Source: JABCPE02 sp963516475 (GTDB taxonomy: Bacteria; Bacteroidota; Bacteroidia; Flavobacteriales; Weeksellaceae). From it: DNA of 64,000 bases. Below are positions 59,801-64,000 of this stretch, piece by piece. The stretch is taken from the NCBI GenBank assembly GCA_963516475.1, contig CAUQBR010000003.1, forward strand, positions 90,292-154,291. The letters are read 5' to 3'. A program made the position numbers and the translations under genes. The notes below the pieces were generated by a model, which saw nothing but the letters and a program-made list of their open reading frames with translations, made no database searches and had not been told where the DNA came from. Position 1 is the stretch's first letter. Each line of letters begins with the position of its first letter.

Positions 59801-60887
59801 AATTCAGCCGATGAATGATTTGAAGATAGACCTAAATTTCCTTAAAAATTATTCAAGTTCATTGACTCATAGCGGGTATAATATATTGACAAACAATAGA
59901 TTGTCTTTTGCGAACGAGATTATAGCTTTCTCTCATACAGATATATTGATGGGGACTTCTTTTAAAGATGGCGGACAACTTTATATGAATATGATAGAAA
60001 ATGCACGAGTTTTGTCTAGAAGTATGCCTGGAATTTTGGGGGCTGATGGCTTTGTGGAAGGCTATGGTTTAGGAAATTCATACATATTAATTCCTGCATT
60101 CAAGGCAGCGGTTGGTGGTAAGAATTTGAGCAAAGAAAACCCTACGAAATCCAAATTCCCTCTTCCTAACTGGCAGATTATCTATTCAGGATTGAAAAAT
60201 ATCCCGATGTTCAATAGACATTTCTCTAAAATAGACATATTACATGGCTATAAGGCTACATACACTGTGGCAGGGATACAGTCTAGCTCAGATTATTATA
60301 ATTATGAAGTGAGCAAAAACACGCCGATGCCTTCATCAGACAAGGATAGAAATGGTAACTTCCTAAATCCGTATGTATTCTCTCAGGTAGGCTATGTGGA
60401 GGAATTTTCGCCGCTTATCGGGGCTGATGTTACCATGAGGAATAACATGCAGTTCAGAGCGATGTATAACAAGAACAGAGCCTATGTACTAGGACTTCAG
60501 AATTATACACTTTCGGAAGACTCTGGTTCTGAGTATATTGTAGGATTTGGATACATCATCAAAGATTTGAAATTTAAGATGAGGTTCAGAGGAAAACAAA
60601 GAACCATAAAAAGTGATTTGAATCTTAAATTTGATTTTTCACTAAGAGATAATAAAACCCGAATAACCAATATCTTAGCCCAAGATTCACAAGTAACTGG
60701 AGGACAGAGAGTTTTGGGAATAAATTTCTCAGCGGATTATAGTTTTTCACAAAATTTCCAAGTGAAATTCTTCTATAACCAGCTGGTAACCAAATATAAA
60801 ATTTCTACCGCTTATCCATTATCAACTCTACGAGCTGGGCTTAGTTTTAACTTTACTTTTGGTGGAAGTAATAATAACAATAACTAA
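53868..60887 (+). CDS. sprA: Gliding/type IX secretion translocon protein SprA
   Basis: A 2339-residue protein, the outer-membrane translocon of the type IX secretion system, through which gliding adhesins and secreted enzymes pass. Start is GTG; the signal peptide is about 25 residues ending NVWAQ. The SprA family is recognised by size, SprA_N-type repeats and barrel strands such as NLQLRANYDTQSGFAFENK near 184-202 and the C-terminal AGLSFNFTFGGS ending with polyasparagine. Very large SprA proteins form 36-stranded barrels. With gldD this shows that a T9SS is present in the organism. It sits 10 bases after ruvA and is followed 21 bases later by a small lipoprotein gene. Confidence 0.95.
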   Translation: MKKATILKAAPLFFLSLFSDNVWAQTEKEMIENKEFTIPNPTRYEAFYDIKTGMYYLYPKIGNLVVGEPLTMTPLQYSQYLQNKNIREFFRQKSSEGTYTQIGDKEEEAKKKSLLPSITIRNRIFETIFGGNKIELIPQGYATFDLGILHQKIDNPLILPNNRKSFTIDVQQRINVGIVGKVGENLQLRANYDTQSGFAFENKVNLVWTGTGSSWKDVQDKLSKKLNDRIGDDGEDRIIKKVEVGNINMPLSTSLIRGSESLFGIKTEFQLGKTTGTLVFSQQQGEVQTVVAQNGGASKSFKINAVDYEDNQHFFIGQYFNNHYDGALLQYPLINSKIAINRIEVWVLDQGSGDLQSQKTIVGVRDLGEGALTDYPDNSVNSVYRDVSNLTGIRDVTTAYNSIKNQSLYDATTRTNQPYQEGENFIFNRRARKLSESEFRFHSQLGYISLNQRLNDNQLLAVSFSYTVNGDDSKVYKVGEFSEDNSTVLITKLLKPNTVTKTTSPMWDLMMKNIYPLDGTQISPEDFFMNVYYRDPSNGKVSYLPGTGVQDINLLKLFNWDRLNSNGDGQQDGDGQFDFVPGLTIDENNGKLIFTKTQPFGKYIEGVLGGYDPKFVFSDLYTQLKSVATQANLAQRYTLEGRFKGSGAQGIALGAVNIPKGSVKVTSNGVELVEGVDYTVDYLLGTVTIINEMIKQSGQAISVSLENQLAFNTQKKRFIGLNLERKISDNFLIGATMVNYRETPLTHKVQLGQEAVNNTMLGMNIAYNNEAPFLTRLTNKIPLINTDTKSNISFRAEVAYLIPGENSNMQNQSYIDDFEQATSRISLKEPSMWSLASKPEQNTSDPIFNTANLSNNLTYGYGRGLISWYNIDPRFYGVGGSAPNGVSAQSLSNHASRRVHQGELYTIKDYVAGEENFLNTFDISYYPTERGPYNFNPSETTQDRWGGLMRSISVSNFVNSNIEYVEFWMMDPYADGGTLGTNPKLLLHLGNVSEDVLKDGVLQYENGLPTSSDPANVTTTNWGNQPKQAPVLYAFSSEGAERSTQDLGYDGLDNQAEAAKFGTSFVNPVTNVVDPASDDFVFPLSNKFQGSRAGSLVERYRYFRNPDGNSEANSLEVATQTPDAEDVNRDFNLDQNESYNQYTVKLDRASLVLGQNNIVDVKEVSTRFQDGRSGTNKWYLFRIPVSQFDTTAGERSTDVLNNVRFMRMVLTGFDETTTLRFGSLDLVRSDWRRYTKPLAVDATTNEGFGTVNTDNLEIGSVNLEENGQGTPPYVLPPGIDREVLSGTAGTQRQNEGSLYMKVTGLSNDARGVFKNTTLDLRRYEKLEMFVHAQDLRNLTSTALDDKTKFFIRFGSDATDNYYEYEASLKYTSSNSRTPYEIWPSENMVSLELTELTAIKGRRDKNGAPADTRYTDGSYGDANKKIYVKGRPSIGNINTIVLGVRNQDASSVSKDILLWINEIRASGIKNQGGYAANANLTFNLGDFAMVNASGSVSTVGFGTIVQKPSERSQTDNSTLHISTTVNLDKFLPEKIGMKIPFNYSYTQSIEDPRYNPLDNDVELKNSPIRDQLKKIVRTYSQQRSIGVVNMQKQRMNSEKKSKFYDVENLSLTAVYNDDFYRDVYTTKNYRQYFKGYLDYNFNFKPWVIRPFNKLISDTSKAAKYLNWIKEVNFNPIPTRLSFRAELDRTYSELQYRNIDALLTGIPGDDFQVIKGRTFYFGWQYNLGFNFTKSLKLDINSYTRTLNDHISVNGMNNRSIFRDLFRAGRPVLYNHKVQLNYKLPFEHFPYLDFINAEVGYGFQYNWSARSTVLSQQDLGNLAQNNNNTVVAASVDIPSLFSKFKYFQKLENTMQLRRAEIEAMEKTNAETATRKNSENRITTLKNRLTPLQAVLYGITSSLKQVDFNYNETNGTSLPGILSSPNFYGYGQGIGGPTYGFLLGSQADIRRVMIERGWVTGSDLMTESYVQMQTKAITGSIQIQPMNDLKIDLNFLKNYSSSLTHSGYNILTNNRLSFANEIIAFSHTDILMGTSFKDGGQLYMNMIENARVLSRSMPGILGADGFVEGYGLGNSYILIPAFKAAVGGKNLSKENPTKSKFPLPNWQIIYSGLKNIPMFNRHFSKIDILHGYKATYTVAGIQSSSDYYNYEVSKNTPMPSSDKDRNGNFLNPYVFSQVGYVEEFSPLIGADVTMRNNMQFRAMYNKNRAYVLGLQNYTLSEDSGSEYIVGFGYIIKDLKFKMRFRGKQRTIKSDLNLKFDFSLRDNKTRITNILAQDSQVTGGQRVLGINFSADYSFSQNFQVKFFYNQLVTKYKISTAYPLSTLRAGLSFNFTFGGSNNNNN

Positions 60888-60908
60888 ATTTTTGTAAAAT
60901 CTAAAAAT

Positions 60909-61358
60909 ATGAAAAAAGCCATAGTTTTATCAGGAATAGTGTTGTCAATGTTTTCATGTAACAGTCCAAAAAAGGAAGAAGTGAAAGAAAATCCAAATCA
61001 AAAAGTGGAAGAACAAGAAGAATTGGTAGGTGCTGATAGAGATGAGCATGGGTGTATCACTTCGGCAGGATTTTCGTGGAGTGAATTGCAGCAGACTTGT
61101 GTGCAGCTTTGGGAGGCTGGTGTTAGATTAGACCCTATCGAAGTGAAAGAAGGCGATGCAGTCATCAGCGCATTTGTTTTGTTTAATAAAGATGAATCCA
61201 AAGCTGAGATTGTCCTTCCTAAAAAAGAAGGTTCGGTTATTTTAGACAAAAAATCAGAAAATCTCTACGAAAAAGGCGAATACTTGTATGATGACAAGGA
61301 AGGCACACTCTCCATTAATGGAAAAGTAGTGTATAAGGAAGAAAGCAAAAAGAAATAG
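60909..61358 (+). CDS. Small lipoprotein with a DEHGCxxSAG motif
   Basis: A 149-residue lipoprotein: signal peptide ending LSMFSC, lipidated cysteine C17, then a charged Lys/Glu linker and a motif block DEHGCITSAGFSWSEL (about 46-61) with a second cysteine eleven residues or so later in QQTCVQLWEAGVRL. The C-terminal half is beta-rich (YLYDDKEGTLSINGKVVY). I recall this DxxGC-SAG-WS-C pattern in many uncharacterised Bacteroidota lipoproteins. It follows sprA by 21 bases and may be co-transcribed; a role in secretion is not demonstrated. Confidence 0.75.
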   Translation: MKKAIVLSGIVLSMFSCNSPKKEEVKENPNQKVEEQEELVGADRDEHGCITSAGFSWSELQQTCVQLWEAGVRLDPIEVKEGDAVISAFVLFNKDESKAEIVLPKKEGSVILDKKSENLYEKGEYLYDDKEGTLSINGKVVYKEESKKK

Positions 61359-61407
61359 TTTATCCAGATAGTTTAGGATAAAAGTAGTAATTTCATTACA
61401 TATGAGA

Positions 61408-61443
61408 CACACAGCAGGGGTTATGAATCTCTGCTGTTTTTTA
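61408..61443 (+). terminator. Terminator after the lipoprotein gene
   Basis: Stem ACAGCAG (61411-61417) / CTGCTGT (61431-61437), 13-base loop, T run. It probably ends the ruvA-sprA-lipoprotein transcript. Confidence 0.75.
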
Positions 61444-61467
61444 TTATTTACATAAAAAAAAATTTTA

Positions 61468-61475
61468 TAATTTTG
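61468..61475 (+). promoter_or_regulatory. -7 promoter element for the SemiSWEET gene
   Basis: TAATTTTG (TAnnTTTG), 35 bases before the ATG at 61511. Confidence 0.4.
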
Positions 61476-61510
61476 GTTAAATAAAAATCAACAATTAAAT
61501 TTTAAATATC

Positions 61511-61768
61511 ATGGAAAAGTTTTTAAATATTTTAGGATGGGTAGCTACAGGAACAGCAATGCTTATGTATGTATCTTATATTCCACAGATTACATCCAAT
61601 CTACAAGGGATGAAGGGTGATTTTCTTCAGCCTTTTGTGGCAGGGATTAACTGCACACTATGGGTAGGTTATGGATTTCTAAAACCTAAAAAAGATTGGC
61701 CTATAATCGTGGCGAATACACCTGGTATTATTTTTGGCTTTACGGCGGCTTTTACAGCTATTATGTAA
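61511..61768 (+). CDS. SemiSWEET sugar transporter
   Basis: An 85-residue, three-helix protein. The PQ-loop is YIPQI (P25, Q26) in helix 1; the substrate-site asparagine and tryptophan are in GINCTLWVGYG (N47, W51) and a second asparagine is in ANTPG (N69). SemiSWEETs are homodimeric facilitators of mono- or disaccharides in the inner membrane. Substrate unknown. Monocistronic between terminators. Confidence 0.92.
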   Translation: MEKFLNILGWVATGTAMLMYVSYIPQITSNLQGMKGDFLQPFVAGINCTLWVGYGFLKPKKDWPIIVANTPGIIFGFTAAFTAIM

Positions 61769-61782
61769 AAAAAAAATAAAGG

Positions 61783-61812
61783 TAGTTTAATTTTATGTTA
61801 AACTATTCTTGA
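61783..61812. terminator. Hairpin between SemiSWEET gene and aroB
   Basis: Stem TAGTTTAA (61783-61790) / TTAAACTA (61798-61805), 7-base loop, T-rich on the right and A-rich on the left, so it can serve both converging genes. All but one pair per arm are A-T or weak, so it is only probable. Confidence 0.6.
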
Positions 61813-61819
61813 TTATTTT

Positions 61820-62863
61820 TTATAATCCACTTCGGTAGAAATCCAGCGCAGAAATAATGTTTTCCAGCGGAACATTTTGGTTATAATTTCCCTTGCCGAT
61901 ACCTTCTATCAGCGAGAAACTAATGTTTCCATGCTGATTTTTTTTATCCTGATACATCAGCGTAATGATTTCCTCATCACTGAAATTAGAAATATCCACA
62001 GACGGGAAAAATCGCACAAGATTTTCTATAATATGGCGTGCTGTGTCCAGAGAAATCAGCTGCTGCAAATACGAAATGTAAGTTTCACAAATCATTCCGA
62101 GTGCGACTGCTTCGCCATGGAGCAGAGGAGCTCCCTCTCTCAGGAAAAGGCTTTCTATGGCGTGTCCTACTGTATGCCCGAAGTTGAGAATTTTTCGGAT
62201 GTGCTTTTCATGGAAGTCTTCCTGCACGATTTTTTGTTTAATTTCGGCACTTTGTAATAGATACGGCGCGATTTTCTCTGCAGAAAGCTCATTTTCAATA
62301 GAAATCAGTCCAAGCCAATGTTCTCCATCAGCGACAAGACCATGTTTCAGCATTTCCGCAAAGCCAGATTTCAGCTCTCGAAAGAGCAGTGTGCGGAGAT
62401 AATCAGCAAAAAGGAAAATTTGCTTCGGCTCTGCAAAAGTTCCGATTAGATTTTTAAAAAACAAATGGTCTAAGCCTGTTTTACCGCCCACAGCAGCATC
62501 TGCCATTGCCAGCAGAGTGGTAGGAAGGTAAATGAAAGGAATTCCTCTTTTGTAAGTGGAGGCCACAAAGCCGCCAATATCCGTGACAACACCTCCGCCA
62601 AGACAGATAAACAGACTATGCCTATCAGCACCGAATTCTGTAAGGATTTCCCAAAGCTGCACGGCGGTGTTTATGTTCTTGCTCTGCTCTCCTTCCTCTA
62701 TCTCTATAATCTCAAAGGGCGCCGTAGTTTCTAAATTGCCCAAGAGGGTAGGGAGACAGTATTCGTGCGTGTTTTCATCCACCAAGATGAAAATTTTGCT
62801 GGGATTTTGGTGCTGTATAAAAAGATTGAGTTCAGTGAAATCTTGGTCAAGGATTTTTATCAT
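61820..62863 (-). CDS. aroB: 3-Dehydroquinate synthase
   Basis: A 347-residue NAD- and zinc-dependent enzyme, second step of the shikimate pathway. NAD loop GGGVVTDIGGFVAS (89-102), substrate segment KTGLDH and zinc ligands E170 (SGFAEMLKHG), H230 (LNFGHTVGHAIE) and H249 (LLHGEAVALGM). Normal length. The start is 6 bases downstream of the era stop, so both are on one leftward transcript. Confidence 0.95.
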   Translation of the reverse strand: MIKILDQDFTELNLFIQHQNPSKIFILVDENTHEYCLPTLLGNLETTAPFEIIEIEEGEQSKNINTAVQLWEILTEFGADRHSLFICLGGGVVTDIGGFVASTYKRGIPFIYLPTTLLAMADAAVGGKTGLDHLFFKNLIGTFAEPKQIFLFADYLRTLLFRELKSGFAEMLKHGLVADGEHWLGLISIENELSAEKIAPYLLQSAEIKQKIVQEDFHEKHIRKILNFGHTVGHAIESLFLREGAPLLHGEAVALGMICETYISYLQQLISLDTARHIIENLVRFFPSVDISNFSDEEIITLMYQDKKNQHGNISFSLIEGIGKGNYNQNVPLENIISALDFYRSGL

Positions 62864-62869
62864 CTTCTG

Positions 62870-63745
62870 CTATCTGTATCCGAAATTCTTGAGGTCTTTT
62901 TCGTTCTTTCTCCAATCTTTTTTTACTTTCACAAAGAGATTGAGATGGATTTTCTTTGCAAAGAATTTCTCCAAATCAAGCCTTGCTTCTGTGCCGACTT
63001 TTTTAATCGCTTCGCCTTTGTGGCCTATCAAAATTCCCTTTTGGGTTTCTCGCTCCACATAGATGATGCTGTCTATGAAGATGATGCCTTCCTTTTCTTT
63101 GAAAAGTTCAGTAACCACCTCTACGGAGTAAGGGATTTCCTTCTCGTAGTTAAGCAAAATTTTCTCGCGCACCGTTTCATTGACAAAAAATCTTTCCGAT
63201 TTGTCTGTAAACTGGTCTTTGTCATAGTATGGCGGGTTCTCTGGAAGCAGAGATTTTAATTTCGGGAGGATATACTCCGTATTGTAAGCATTTAGCGCCG
63301 AAATCGGTAGGATTTCTGCTTTCGGAAGGAGATTGTGCCAGTGTTCCACAGCGGCTTCCATTTCCTTTTGGTTGCTTTTATCTATTTTGTTGATGAGTAG
63401 CAGCACAGGAATCGGAATTTTATTTAACTTCTCGATGAGAAATTCCGAAGGCTCGCTTTTGTCCGATATATCTACGATGAAAAGAAATACATCTGCATCT
63501 TGGAGGCTTTCTTTCACGAAGCCCATCATTTTTTCTTGTAGTTCGTATTTAGGGTCAAGAACGCCAGGTGTGTCCGAAAAGACAATCTGAACATCTTCCT
63601 CGTTATAAATCCCGAAAATACGGTGTCTGGTAGTCTGCGCCTTTTGGGTAACGATGGCTAATTTCTCTCCCATGAGCTGATTCAGAAGGGTAGACTTCCC
63701 AGCATTGGGCTTTCCTACTATATTGACAAAACCTGCTTTGTGCAT
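62870..63745 (-). CDS. era: GTPase Era
   Basis: A 291-residue ribosome-associated GTPase needed for 16S rRNA maturation. G1 is GKPNAGKS (11-18), switch/G2 in AQTTRHRIFGI (35-45), G3 DTPG (57-60), G4 NKID (118-121), and the C-terminal KH RNA-binding domain carries the GHKGEAIKKVG loop (near 253-263). Co-transcribed with aroB. A TATCTTTG box lies 25 bases before the ATG. Confidence 0.96.
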   Translation of the reverse strand: MHKAGFVNIVGKPNAGKSTLLNQLMGEKLAIVTQKAQTTRHRIFGIYNEEDVQIVFSDTPGVLDPKYELQEKMMGFVKESLQDADVFLFIVDISDKSEPSEFLIEKLNKIPIPVLLLINKIDKSNQKEMEAAVEHWHNLLPKAEILPISALNAYNTEYILPKLKSLLPENPPYYDKDQFTDKSERFFVNETVREKILLNYEKEIPYSVEVVTELFKEKEGIIFIDSIIYVERETQKGILIGHKGEAIKKVGTEARLDLEKFFAKKIHLNLFVKVKKDWRKNEKDLKNFGYR

Positions 63746-63770
63746 TGCTTTTTTTGTTTTTAAATTTTCG

Positions 63771-63778
63771 CAAAGATA
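63771..63778 (-). promoter_or_regulatory. -7 promoter element for era-aroB
   Basis: Minus-strand TATCTTTG, 25 bases before the era ATG. Confidence 0.5.
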
Positions 63779-63816
63779 TGAATAATTTAGCTTCGGTGAA
63801 GAGAAGTATAAATTCT

Positions 63817-64000
63817 TTAAGCCAATTCTAAAGATACAATCTCTGCTTTTTCTCCATTTTCGGTTTCACAGACAATAGAGATATAGTCAAAGCCATTTCT
63901 TTTGACCTCTTCCCAAGGGATATTTTCTCCATTGATAAGGGTTATTCTATCTTCTTCGTCTACTTCATAATCTTCTTTTTCTTCTTCGTAATCAATAGAA
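63817..64000 (-). CDS. Acidic hypothetical protein (5' end cut)
   Basis: The last 60 codons of a minus-strand gene, ending with TAA at 63819-63817. The visible C-terminus is strongly acidic (DYEEEKEDYEVDEEDR) and then compact: GENIPWEEVKRNGFDY, ETENGEKAEIVSLELA. No motif is recognised. It is upstream of era, separated by about 70 bases that include the era promoter, so it is likely a separate or partly read-through unit. Confidence 0.7.
   Translation of the reverse strand, partial: SIDYEEEKEDYEVDEEDRITLINGENIPWEEVKRNGFDYISIVCETENGEKAEIVSLELA

Noticed and set aside
1..64000. CRISPR arrays, rRNA/tRNA genes, insertion sequences
   Set aside because: On reading through I found no regularly spaced repeats, no tRNA-like TTCGAATC cloverleaf blocks, and no transposase motifs. 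A tRNA search program would settle this.

Overview
This AT-rich window is chromosomal DNA of a flavobacterium (Bacteroidota, Flavobacteriia), most likely in the Chryseobacterium/Weeksellaceae neighbourhood. The evidence is the type IX secretion/gliding genes sprA and gldD, promoters of the flavobacterial form TTG-N17-23-TAnnTTTG, almost no Shine-Dalgarno sites, a MetH split into two genes, a SemiSWEET and many beta-barrel proteins. I saw no rRNA, tRNA, CRISPR array, transposase or phage gene. Both ends cut through genes.

Region 1 (1-22165, almost all minus strand) is housekeeping. A likely operon runs leftward from 6742: a small membrane protein, a DUF389 membrane protein, topoisomerase IV subunit A (parC), a SprT-like protease, mannose-1-phosphate guanylyltransferase and a cut polytopic membrane protein. 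parE lies just upstream under its own promoter. Next come a SurA-like periplasmic chaperone, a PfkB sugar kinase with gldD, a small plus-strand cupin/methyltransferase pair, an MsbA-type ABC exporter, a Pif1-like helicase with a C-terminal HTH, and a MoxR / DUF4350 / DUF4129 / membrane protein / SpoIIM operon. The SpoIIM gene faces a divergent RDD gene across only 23 bp.

Region 2 (22940-36076, plus strand) is a methionine locus. A SAM-I riboswitch controls metX (TTG start) and an ACT-homoserine dehydrogenase. metZ, the two halves of metH, and metF follow. Unrelated genes are interspersed: SMI1/KNR4, DKNYY-lipoprotein and DUF6892-like genes that resemble toxin-immunity proteins, an OmpA-type porin sitting between the two metH halves, and a deleted, frameshifted barrel-transporter pseudogene in front of metF.

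Region 3 (36179-45492) holds an acyl-CoA synthetase, dnaK, and a segment bracketed by two copies of the dnaK 3' tail plus its terminator and a promoter. That segment carries a RipA-like membrane protein and looks like an inserted islet. A small lipoprotein, a barrel protein with a hairpin leader, and a TPR histidine kinase/NarL-type regulator pair follow.

Region 4 (45526-50719) is a carbon-metabolism cluster: tkt, fbaA, a guanidinium-exporter-type SMR gene fused translationally to fbaA, glpX and rpe. Region 5 (50832-64000) has a barrel protein, lipB, a nucleoid-associated protein, ruvA-sprA, a motif-bearing lipoprotein, a SemiSWEET, and convergent aroB-era.
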